Part shown: piece after piece, positions 25,601 to 37,600 of the stretch
Numbering within the stretch: the first letter of the stretch is position 1
How the letters are laid out: each line of letters starts with the position of its first letter
From: Bolinopsis microptera
Taxonomy: Eukaryota > Ctenophora > Tentaculata > Lobata > Bolinopsidae
NCBI RefSeq assembly: GCF_026151205.1
Contig: NC_087082.1
Span: forward strand, 5,215,908-5,279,907
Direction of reading: 5' to 3'
DNA: 64,000 nucleotides
The notes under the pieces: generated by a model
Database searches by the model: none
Told to the model about the DNA's origin: nothing
What the model saw: the letters and a program-made list of their open reading frames with translations, nothing else
Program-made: the position numbers and the translations under genes

Positions 25601-28600
25601 GTCTCGTCTCCCGTCTCCGTCTCCGTCTCGTCTCGTCTCCGTATACCAGTCTCGTCTCCGCTGTCATCGTCTCACGTCTCCGTATCCTCTCGTCTCCGTC
25701 TACGTTCCTTTCCTTTTTGAATTCGATTGTTTGGGCTAGGGGCTCGGGGCTCGGGTTAGGTTGTGGGAGGGGTATCTGATTTGCTTTCGGGGGTATATAT
25801 ATTATGGCGTTTAGGTTTGGGATACGCAGGAGGAGCAAAGTGCAAAAGAAATGCCCACAAACTGCTACAAACTGCTACTAACTGCTACAATTGGCCAATA
25901 ACTGCCACAAAACTGGCACTAACTGCTACAAACGGGCATGACTGCTACAAACGGGCACCTAACTGCTGCAATCGCGCCCACGCATTGTGCTCCTCCTGTG
26001 ATTAGGGTTTATTGTACAACCGTTTTTTTTACGGCTTGCAAAAACGATTAAAATATCCCTTGTACCCCCCTTCGTTGTTTCATTTATAACTGTAGCGTTT
26101 TGAATACAGAATACTAGGGGGAGCTGCCGCAATGTATGCGCGGCGCGTCGGTTTACAAACGTAGGTCAATAAACCCAAAGTACATGAAATTTTTGGGCGA
26201 GGAATTTATTAAAGGTAGTGCGCATTCGGACAGTGAGCCGAGAGTTGCCGACTGTAGGATGGTTTTTTAGCGCTAATTTCGGCCCTAGCACAATTTTTTC
26301 AACAAAAAGATATTAAGTTCCTTCCCGACCTTCGATGCAACAAAAATTGGTAAGCTTACTCATAGACTTACAAGGGAAAGGTGGTCCGAAATGTTATAAA
26401 GCATATAGCCATCTAACATTATGTAACAGTCTAAAAGCAGCGTATTTTGCACCATTTTGATTCACTATATCAACTCCGATATCCACCAAATTTTTCGGAC
26501 AGTTGTGAAAGCCTTATTGGAGGGCCGTCGCCAATTTTCAGATGATCTCATTCAAGGGAATGAAGAAGATATATCAATTAATACGGGGGGGGGGGGGGGT
26601 GGGGGGACGAAAATCACGGAATTTGGTCAAATTTGGGCAAATTGGGTCAAATACGGCGCTTTAAAGCTAATTTTGCTCCAAAAGCGCAGCACCATCAGAT
26701 TCATGGCACTTAGCTGAACTCACTGATCTTTTCAAGAAGGTCTAAAATTTGGTATTGTGAAAATTTCTCACAGTCTCTAGAAAACTATGGTGCAATATTT
26801 TTAAATCGAGAAAGTTTATTTTATTATGGTTGGACCTCTATTTATTAGTAAAAGCCAGCTCTGCATTTTGCAGCAATCTCCGTGGTTTTTGCGAGAAGGA
26901 TTATAAATTATTTGTTGCGCGGCGCAGCCAGTTGTGCATCGCGCTAAAGCAATTTTCTACTTTTTGTACCCAGAGTGGTATTTGACGCACGTTACTGGGC
27001 GAGCCTTAGCTTGTCATTCCGACGAATCTCTATTATGAACCATAATAGCTGAGGGTCACCAGGTAAGCCGCACGTTAAAAATTGTTTTATATTAGGCGTG
27101 CAGAATTTAACAAGAATTTCATACAAAAATTTTGCCGCGGGGAAAACACGCACGTCATTTTTCTAATTGCCCCAAACACCACTATGGGATTTACAAAAAG
27201 TTAGAACAATTACTTGTAGAGGACGATGCACAATACTAGACTGAATCTGGACTGCGCGACGCCTCAAATAGGTATTCTTCTCGCAACCACGTAGACGCAG
27301 CAAATGCATTATTGGGCCTTGCCGATGGCTTTTTCTAATTCGCTGATTTGCTCGCCCAAAAATGTTTGTGACTTTGGTTTTTATTGTCATACGTTGTATG
27401 ACCCGCCGCGCACAAGTGCGCGGCTCCCATGTATCGTAGAAATCTACAGGGGTATAGTGAAATATAGTGAAACGGCGATGGGGGTTATTGGGCGGCGCTC
27501 AGCCTGTCATTTCCACCGATACTTGATTCTTTTATGAACATAATAGCCTGGGGGTCCCCACGGCTAACGCATGGGAGGTCACGACGTGATACAGGTTTTT
27601 ATAGTTTTGCAGCCGTAGACAAAACGGTTTTACATAAAACCCTAATCCCAACCTAACAACCATAAATAATAACCTACCCGAGCCTAGCCCTAAAACAATC
27701 GAATTCAAAAAAGGTAAAGTAGCGGAGACGGAGACGGAGACGGAAGACGGAGACGGAGACGGAGACGGAGACGGAGAGACGGAGGACGGGAGACGGAGAC
27801 GGGTGACGGAGGAGGAGTCGGGACGGAGAGGAGACGGAGACGGAGACGGTGACGGAGTCTCATATAATTGTTGTTATTCTCTAGCCGACGGCTCTTGTAA
27901 GTTAAATACATAGTACGCGTACTTCGTTTTAATCCGGCCCCACGGAATATCCGGAAACATCCGGTATCATAAAAGTATTCGTAACGGATGAAAGGCGACA
28001 TGTTACTAGATTATATAGAGTATAGCTATAGTATTAGTTAGAAGTGTTACTGAGAGTGTGCACTTGTGTTCATGTGTCGGCAAAGAACACCTCATTTGAT
28101 TCTCTTTTCTTCTCCTTGTCTCCTTGTTTCATTGTCTCTTGTCTCCTTGTGTCCTTGTCTCCTTGTGGCCTTGTGTCTTGTGTCTGGTGGTCCTTGTGTC
28201 ATTGTGTCTTGTGTTCCTTTGTCTCTTTGTCTCTTGTCTCCTTGCTGCCTTGTTCTTTGTCTCTTGTGTCATTGTCTCTTGTGTCCTTGTTCCTTGTCTC
28301 CGTGTTCCTTGTGTCATTGTATCATTGTGTCCTTGTGTCCTTGGGTCTGTGTCCTTGTGTCCTTGTCGTCCCTTGTGTCTGTGTCCTTGTGTCCTTGTGT
28401 CCTTGTGTCCTTGTTTCCTTGTGTCCTTGTGTCCTTGTCTCCTTGTGTACTTGCCCTGGCCTTGTCCGATCGCGTTCCTTTTCTCCTTGTCCTTGTCACC
28501 TAGCTTGTCTCTTGTCATTGTCCTGTTTCATAGTCTTTGTTCCTTGTCCTTGTCTCTTGTCTCATTGTTCATTGTCTCCTTGTTCTCCTTGTCTCCTTGG

Positions 28601-31600
28601 TCTCTTGTTCTTATCTCCTTGTTCCTTGTCTTGTCCTCTTGTCCTTTGTCTCCTTTTCCTTGTTCCTCTGTCCTTGTCTCCTTGTCGTTGTCCTTTCCTT
28701 GTCTCCTGTCCTTGTCTCCTTTGCCTTGTCTCCTTGTCCTTGTCTCCTTGTCCTTGTCTCCTTGTCCTTGTCTCCTTGGCCTTGCCTTGTCTCTGTCTTG
28801 TCCTTGTCTTCCTTGTCTTTGTTTTTGTCCTTCTCCTTGTCTTTCTCCTGGTCCTTGTCCCTTGTCCTTCTCTTTCCTCCTTTCCTTCTCTTTCTCCTTC
28901 CTTCTCCTTCTCCTTTCCTCTCCTTCTTCTTTCTCCTTCTCCTTCTCCTTCTCTTTCTCCTTCTCCTTCTCCTTCTCCTTTTCTCCTTCTCTTTCCTTCT
29001 CCTTCTCCATTCTCCTTCTCTTCTCCTTCTCTTCTCCTTTCTCTTCTCCTTCTCCTTCTCTTCTCCTTCTCCTTCTCCTTCTCCTCTCCTTCTCCTTCTC
29101 TCTCCTTCTCCTTCTCCTTCTCCTTCTCTTTCTCCTTCTCTTCTCATTCCTCTCCTTCTCCTCTCCTTCTCCTTCTCTTCTCCTCTCCTTCTCCTGTCCT
29201 TCTCCTTCTCCTTATCCTTCTCCTTCTTCCTTCTCCTTCTCCTTCTCCATCTCCTTCTCTTCTCATTCTCTTCTCCTTCTCCTTCTCCTTCTCTTCTCCT
29301 TCTCCTTCTCCTTCTCCTTCACCTTCTCCTTCTCCTTCTCCTTCTCCTTCTCTTCTCCTTCTCCTTCTCCTTATCTTCTCCTTTCCTTCTCATTCTCCTT
29401 TCCTTCTCCTCACCTTCTCCTTCTCCTTCACCTTTCTTCTCCTTCTCCTTCTCCTTTCCTTTCTCCTTCTCCTTTCACCTTCCCTCCTCCTTCTCTTCTC
29501 CTTCTCCTTCTCTTCTTCCTTCTCCTTCTCTCTCTTTCTCCTTATCCTTCTCCTTCTCCTTCTCTTCTCCTTCTCTTTCTCCTTCTCCTTCTCCGTCTCC
29601 TTCTCCTTCTCCTTCGCCCTTACTTACCAACATCTTATCATCGTTGAGTACCATTGGTGTGGGTGCAGATACTTTCAGTTCTCTGGCAACAAGGTTAAGA
29701 TAGATCGCTAAATATATGTCAAGAGTACAGTGTAACCTTATATTTCCATTAACATATGTGAAACAATGTAATTAACTCAAGATTAAGTGAGCGGTTGTAA
29801 TTTATCAAAAGTCGCAAATTATTAAAAATCAAACGCAAATTATCGTCATGACGCAAAGATATATTTTTATTTCCAATTTGCGGCGAGAATATTGGAAGAT
29901 TGTTGCAAAAACAAATCCCAAGCTTTCCTAGAATTCATGTTTTACTAGCCTGTCACGTGACCAAAACGGTTTTTTTTTTTTTTTGCTTTTAACTTCCAGG
30001 GACAGCTTTCTTTACCCTACGTCATGGGGGGCGATTCGGAATTAGCGTCAAAAATACATCGATTCAGAGCCAATTCATACCCAAAGGGCTTTTCACAAGA
30101 ATTTTCTTAAAATTTGGGCGAGCGATTTAGTATGAGCGCGCCGGAGCTAGCTATGTCATTGATAATACCTTATAGTTATAATCGCTTATAGTCCAGTCAT
30201 TTATGGAATATGAACCTGCAAATTTTTCGATACTCAAGAAACTTTTGCACAACCTTCCCAAAGGTATGAATAAACGATTTTCGGTTGGAGACATTTTTTT
30301 ACCATGGGCGAAAACCACTGGAGGGCCACGCCATATTGACCAATAACGTAATACCGACCCATTTGCTTCTGAAGAAGCGTCGTAGAGACTTCTATATAGG
30401 CTTAAACGAAGCCGCATATATGCATGTTTATATCGAAGTTATTGATTCCAACACATGGCCTAAAATCCTTAATTTTCGAGAAATTCGCCAAAACCGTTTG
30501 GGAGGAGCTGAGCCAATTGCTAATTTTGATTTAATCGTGATAGAATCTCGGAAAATGCAAAAGAACGCAATTGGATATTTAGATATAAAACTATGAAGAA
30601 ACATGTGCCTTATGTGCTTACTTTTTCAGTTATTGGCGAAACTGATTTTCGGTTCCAGAAATCATGCAAAAATATGGGTATTGGTAAATTGAGCTATGAA
30701 GGCCATAGAGTTTTTTAGAATAGGTGCAAATTGTGCAGATATGGCCATGTTTATATACAAACTTTATTGAAGCAATATGTACCCTAAAATGCCTCAGTTT
30801 TCGAGTTAATTGGGGGGGAAAACCAGAGAATTATTTTATGAATAGAGCAAATTGTGTTATATGCAGCCATTTTTGCTCCCGTTTATGTTATAACTCGAAA
30901 AGTGTGCATTTTAGGGTACATATTGCTTCACTAAGTTGTTTCACACAACATGGCCTTTTTGCACGAAATTGGCACCCATTCAAAAATCTGAGGGCCTTCA
31001 TAGCCCCTTTACCAGATACCCATTTTTTGCATGATTTCTGACCGAAGAAAATCAGTTTTTCGCCAATAAACTGAAAACGTAAGCACTTTAGCACATGTTT
31101 TTCACTAAGTCTTATATAATATGCCAATTGCGGTTCCTTTTGCGGGCCCGTTCATATCAAATTTAGTAAAATGGCTCAGCGCCACGCCCCAAAATGGTTT
31201 TTGGCGGAATTTCTCGAAAGTTAAGGATTTTATGGCCCTGTGGGTTCATCAATATACTGATCTCTATAAACTGCATATATGCGGCTGTTACGTTTAAGCC
31301 TATTTTGAAGTCTCTCCGGACTATTCAGAAGCAAAGTGTCAGTAATAACTATTATTGGATCAATATGGGCGTGGGCCCTCCCTGGGTTTTCCCCATTGGT
31401 AAAAACAATGTCTCCAACTCTGAAATCGTTTATTCTACCTTTTGGAAGGTCTGTGAAAGTTTCTTGATTATCTGAAAATTTGCCGGTTTTATTTACCTAA
31501 ATGTCGCGCGAAAAACTGGGGACTATTTTGATAATGAGTGACTCGCGTAGAGACGTTTGTTTTGTAATTGTGGTCCTCGCGCGTGTTGCGGCCCCAATAC

Positions 31601-34600
31601 GTGTAAAAGAACAATTGTTAGAGCTCATAATCGTTTATAATCGCTTATATACCCCGCTTACGCAGATGAAGTCGCTTATATTGACCCGCCAAATATAGAG
31701 AGATGATTTTGATGGGGCGAGGAGAGATGTGCCGCGAGAAAGTAGAGATAGTTTGTGTGTAGTGTGTGCGCTGGAGATGAGTGAAAATGCGCTTTTCATC
31801 GTTGTTACTAATCGTCTATACGCGACAATTGAAGACACATAACATTTACGATACTTTATTAATCAACTTATATCGCTTATAATATCTCGTAGACACTGAC
31901 AATTTTTTTCCTGTTCGTTTCAAGATACGTAAAAATAGCGCTTATAATCGTTTATAATCGCTTATAGACAGCAAATAATTAAAGCGTTATAAACGTTTCA
32001 GTAGAAAATTCAAAGAAAATAGCGCGTTTAATAAGCGGCGTGATCATAGGTGAAATATCGCTTTTTAGCAGATTTCAAAAATCGCTTATTGTCGCTTATA
32101 ATCGTTTTATAATCGATTTTTTTATAACCGATTATTAACTTAAAATAAAAAGCGGTTTTTTTTAACGTTAGTAGGCGCTTTTTAATTTGGATACTTTCCC
32201 TAGTGAATAGATTCGCTTATAGTCGTTTAAAAGCGTTTTAAAAAACGGGTTCCAAAAAACGGTTTTAAGCGTTTTTTTTGAAAAGCGCTTACGGAGCGTA
32301 TAATAATCGAAACCCCTAAAAATAAAAGCGTTTTTTTATCATTATAATTTTAATTGTCGCGATTTATTATTCGCTTTTAACGCGCTAATAATCGCTTTTG
32401 CAAAAATATTTTATGGAAAAAAGCGATTATAATCTGTTTTTAACGGTTTATTAACCCGGGGACGTTCAAAATCGCTTTTATATCGCAAATTAACGGGGGT
32501 TTTATCAGATTAAGCGCTTTTTTAGCGTATAAAAAAGCGGTTATATGACGCTGATCCAAAAAATTAGTTATGGAAATTGCCGATCCCAAAACTATCAATC
32601 TACAGGCTATCGTCAAACATGGTGCAAGGGTATCTTCAGTGACATAAGCCCTAAAAAATTGTAAAAAAGTTAGTACAAAACCAAAATTCCTTTTATAAAT
32701 CTGAAACTCTTAAACCAGGGAGTTTATTAGATAAATATTCAAAACAGGTTATATTATGAAAGCTTCTTATAATTATTATCTTTATTACCTAATATTAGTT
32801 ATTTAGAATATATATTAGACATTTTAATCCACACTATATTTCCATTCCACGTTACAACCGTGATTCGTTATCAGTGCAGTGTGTTACAACACCAACTACA
32901 CCGATCAAGTGCCAAATCTGCGAAACATTTAATTATTATTTTATCCTTCGAGATGGCCAAGGCCGTTGGTAGGACCTGGCCATCTCGAAGTGATATAATA
33001 ATTAAATGTTTCGGCAGATTGGCCAATTGATCGGTGTAGTTGGTGTTGTACACACTGCACTGATAACGATAATCTCGTTGTTCGGTAATGTATATATCGT
33101 GTGGATTAAAATGGAATATATATTCTAAATAATGATAAAATGTATTCCACACAAAGCATGAAATTGTGCTGTATATGAGTGGTGATTTCGCTTGAGAATC
33201 AGGGTCAGTAGCCTCATTTGGTAGAGCAGAGACGCGAAATCTCGAGGTTCTGGGATCTTTCCAGTTTGTCCCTATTTTTCAGAGTTAATCATCAATATGA
33301 CAGCATGAGAGTAGGCCTGGCCATCTCGGAAGTGATAACCTAATATTTATTAAGCTTAATTAACACACATTTCATTTTTTTATCGAACAGAGATGTAATA
33401 CTACAACTTATAACATCGACTAGGCGATTATCTAGACTCCAAAATAGAGTGGATAAACATGTAAGGCATCGGTAAGCAGTCTCTAGCAGCTATGAAAGTT
33501 ATGGTTCGCAGATGTGTTTCCTTGAGAGGTAGCTTCGACCTGGATGTGAGAAGAACCTAATATCTAAACGCTAGACCACGCTCGCGAGAATAGAGATGTG
33601 TCATCATCGCACAGGGGTAGTTATTCTTGTTACTGTCAAGTTAAAATACACGCAGTAAATTATTGAGAGTTATTTTGATATATGTGCGATAAGTTGTGTG
33701 TACTAGGAGTAGAAGATTGCGTAGTGTGGAGTTGGGATTCAGTCCTTAAAGATATAATAGTAAGACGTGTACTTATTGACGGGTTTGTCACGTTATTCTC
33801 AAAAGTTATTACTTTTAGATAGATGGGTGTGTGGTTGTGCACCAATTTTATTAGCCTAGATACTCGATCTCTAGAACTGTACAGTAGTGAGACAGTGCTA
33901 CGAGGCTTTTGTGAGGCGAGTTAATGTCCATGCGCAGAGGAAGATCGCTGTTAGCGCATCGCGAGGGTTGTAAGGTCTGAGCCGGAAGATGTGGTAAACG
34001 GCATGTGGGGAGATGGGGTTTGGTTGTGTTAAACTTCGATCAAGAGCGTGACATTGATAGAAGACGCTCCGTGTGCACAGATGACGTAGACCGTAGCAGA
34101 AAATCGCTTTGTATCGCAGTGGGAGGGCGGGTGTGAGATCTAGAGTGTCGACTAGTGAGTAGTACACTTCAAGCTATCTGGTAGACTTCAGTGTTGAGAA
34201 TCTCGCAGATGTGCGCGTGCTCGTGATGATTCGTAGCGCCTCGCAAAATAGTGGTAGCAAGTTGGTGATGCAGTGTCATCAGTGGAGTGTTTATACGTGT
34301 TGCAACTCTGATGTTTTATCGCGAGGGTTGAAGACGCAGTGCGCGCAGTTTGAGTAAGTACGCTGCTCATAACTCTGAGGTAGGTCGCGGTATGTGTGAG
34401 GACTGAGAGTGCACAGTGAGGTATACCTCGAGATAAGAGGTGCTGTGACAGTGTGAAGGACAGTGCACTAAGTGAGAGTATATGTACCAGCTCGAACCTT
34501 GCACGAGTAGTAAGGAACGCTCGAGTGCTACGAGGGTGAGCAGATACCTCGATAGTGCCGGGAGCGGAGAGTGTGTACTTGTGTTCATGTTGTAGATGCG

Positions 34601-37600
34601 TAGCTGTGTTAGATTTGTGAGGATTGTATAAATGTGTCTCGGCGACTGTAATATACCGTCGCTTGGTATTCGTAAGTAAAGGGGTGAGCTGGTGGTTTGG
34701 GTGATTTACGCTCCTGAAGAGGTGAGTCTTTGTGATTGTGTATTTAATGTATAGCATCGTGTGTGATTACAATATCTTCTTGTCGAGTTAGATATTGTAT
34801 GAAGATGTGGGCATGGTAGCGACGAGACGCTGTATTAATAGACAGAGTGATTAAAACTTCTTGGATGTAGCGTGGGTGATATAATATTGATCTATGTATT
34901 CTAGAAAGAATGTTAGTACATATTAGTGTAATTACGTGGATCGTGTCGCGGAGAGACAGAAGCTTGAGTAATGAAGAAATTAGAGTCTGCTATAAGGTCT
35001 TGGTTGTTCGCAGTTTAGAAGGTGAAATGCTCAGCTCTGGCAACGGATTTGAGAGAGAGGATGGGGTAACGCGCGCGCGCAGAGAAAGTAAGAGATTTTG
35101 GTTGAGAAAGGAGCTGTAATGTTGTATTATTAGTTAGTTGATTGAGAGTCGCTTGTAGGAAAGAGCGAGATTAAGTGTATCGGATTATGTGGGTAGGGAA
35201 GATGTTGTAATGTGTAGGTGGGGTTTTTAACTAGAAGAATAGAGAGATGAAGTATCGCTAATTTAGAACGTTGGGACTACTGTGGAGATAGCCAGCGCAA
35301 CGCTGTGTAATTTTACCTTCGTTAAACTGGTAAACAGTCTGTGTAACATTTTGATTCGAGAGAAGTAAATTCGGGCAGAGTCTACGTGAGTATAGATGTA
35401 TTGTCGCGGCAGGTATGATAGTATGGTAGTTCGTTGAGGTGCGATGAATATTAGATTGCTCTTATTGGTGAGCTAGTTATGTCTCGTGATATTGTTGCGA
35501 TTATTATAAACAGCTCGAAGGAAGGACAGCTGTGGTTTGTAGTAGAATGTATCGTATTACATTGATTAGAGAAAAGTAAGCTCTCGCTCAGACGCGTGGT
35601 AATTTATTGTTTGATTATTAATAAAGAGACTCAAGAATCAGAAGTGGAATCAAGAGAACAAAATATGATTAAGTGTATGTAGATTCATTGATTATTTGTA
35701 TAATTTGAGGGTGTAGAATGATAGTTGTACTCTAGAAGATAAAGTTATATAGTTGCTAACTAGTGTAAGAGAAAGGGACTGTTTTGCTAGTTTCTCTTCG
35801 GGATGCGTGATAATAAATTATGTGAGTGTGATTTATGGAGAGACAAGAGAAAGGGAGCTATGTACATGAGATATAAGATTCGAATAGAAGATGTTAAGGC
35901 AGGTGATTAGAGATAGATAGTACTCGCGCGCGCGCGATCTGGGCGTATGGAGATGCGAGGTAGAAGCGATCTCGCGCTAAGTGCGCGACTTCCTCGTGAT
36001 CTTGCTCAGAAGACATAGTATCGAGACTGTTAACCGCTTAGATATGGTAGTTTGTGATAGCGCGTATGGGAGGTATACATAGGTGTAGTGGGTGTGAGAA
36101 CGGGTTAACAGGTGCTCCATAGTATATCGGGATCTTGAATTCCACACGATCTGCATCTGACTAATAGTCTCAGCCATGATGGTGTCTTAATCAGGATGGT
36201 ACAATGATAGCCTGGGTCCTTAGCTTGAAAGTAGAGGTGATGAGTCTATTTGCTATGTTAAAGGACGGACTGTTTGAATGTGTCAAGATCGATCTTACGA
36301 CGAGTACTGCGGAGTCTCCGCAGGAGCGTCTTCTATGGTTTGTTAAGACTTAATGTTTTAAGTTAATTGCTGTCCTGAAATCTGACAAGGCTATGTTATA
36401 ATTTAACCAATATATGTATTACATAATATTAGTAAAATTATAAGTAGCTAATTTAGATGTCCTGGTGTGACTCTTAGTTTAGGAATTTAAAGAATGCAGC
36501 TTAAAACCTCCCTAAAGAACAGGAATATCAGAGACACTCTAACTTGATCGGCTCATTTATCTATAAGTACTTATATCTGCTATTATATTATTATGTCTAA
36601 CATGATCAAGTTGTAGTGTTTATTGGTAGCCAGGTATTCTGTGAAGTGTTTATTAAACCAATATGTAATATGACTTGTTACTAGTACGACAAGACACAAG
36701 TACTCTTTAGTCGGATAAACAGTATAAGTATAGTGATAGTAAAGTAATAGAGTAATAGAGATCTTATTACCATAATTTTGTGGTATGTTATGTGGTATGT
36801 TATTACCAGGATCAGATGGGATTAGAATATTATACCTAGTTCAGTGGTAAACAGTCCAACATCTCTTGTTACCATTATCATATCTTGTATATTATGTTAC
36901 TACTATACGGTGTACTGTACAATGTACATTGTACAGCTAGATTTTAAAACTATACCACATTGTAGCTAGATGTAGTGTATATTGTATACCTCTACCCTAT
37001 ACACTGTAGTAATACATTGTAGTAACACTGTAATAAGTGTTGACAGTATGCAGCTTAACCACACCTTCACACGCAATAATAATGTGTCATTCTTCTTTCA
37101 TTAATTAAGTTATGAAACATTGAACAAAAGATAGCGTCCAGATTGTGCGAAATGTTTTAGAAAATACAGTAAGTTATTAGTCTGATATTTAATAAAATAT
37201 TTAAACCGCACTTATTAAATGCTTAGTTATATAATTACAAATCAGCTGAAAGAGATTTAAAAAGTTCTCTAGTTTCTAGGTTCTGCATGTCAACAAGTTG
37301 TGCTGCACAATTTAAAGTGTGCAAATAATGTCAATCGTGCTGTTGTCATGTAACCTTATATGGTAGTGTAACTATGGTTACATAACCTTATATGGTAGTG
37401 TAACTGTAGCCAGTCCACACCCTGCTCCGTAATATGAAAAATTTGTATTAATTCTAGATGAAAAGCTCGAATATAAAGTAATTCTTTACAATTTTAAAGT
37501 ATGAAAAGAGCATGACATCTCAATCGCACTGTTTTGATTATAATCTTTACAATTACAGTACAGTACAGTTAAAAGACTTTGGATGTGTCAACGGGCAGCA

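Larger units (their letters stand above)
24620..32586. mobile_element. 8-kb fold-back type element with roughly 0.9-1-kb terminal inverted repeats
   Basis: Left arm about 24620-25535 and right arm about 31595-32586 are inverted copies at an estimated 75-80% identity. Outer ends read GGCAAGTTTCCATAACTA on the left and its near complement TTAGTTATGGAAATTGCCGA on the right. Both arms are saturated with short AAGCGATTATAA-like subrepeats. Inside are further inverted modules, a pyrimidine tract and a large palindrome, but no convincing transposase. It sits wholly in NRBP intron 7. Target-site duplications are not clear. Could be a Foldback/Galileo-like element or a decayed large DNA transposon. 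Confidence 0.7.

Noticed and set aside
28044-29711. Long Ser/Leu/Phe-rich plus-strand and Lys/Glu/Arg-rich minus-strand frames
   Set aside because: Low-complexity translation of the CCTTGT/CTTCTC tract; all frames are open at once and no exon or domain evidence exists.
34188-34757. Minus-strand 189-codon frame in the G/T-skewed segment
   Set aside because: Ser/Thr/His-rich product tracks the base skew; no domain, splice or start support.
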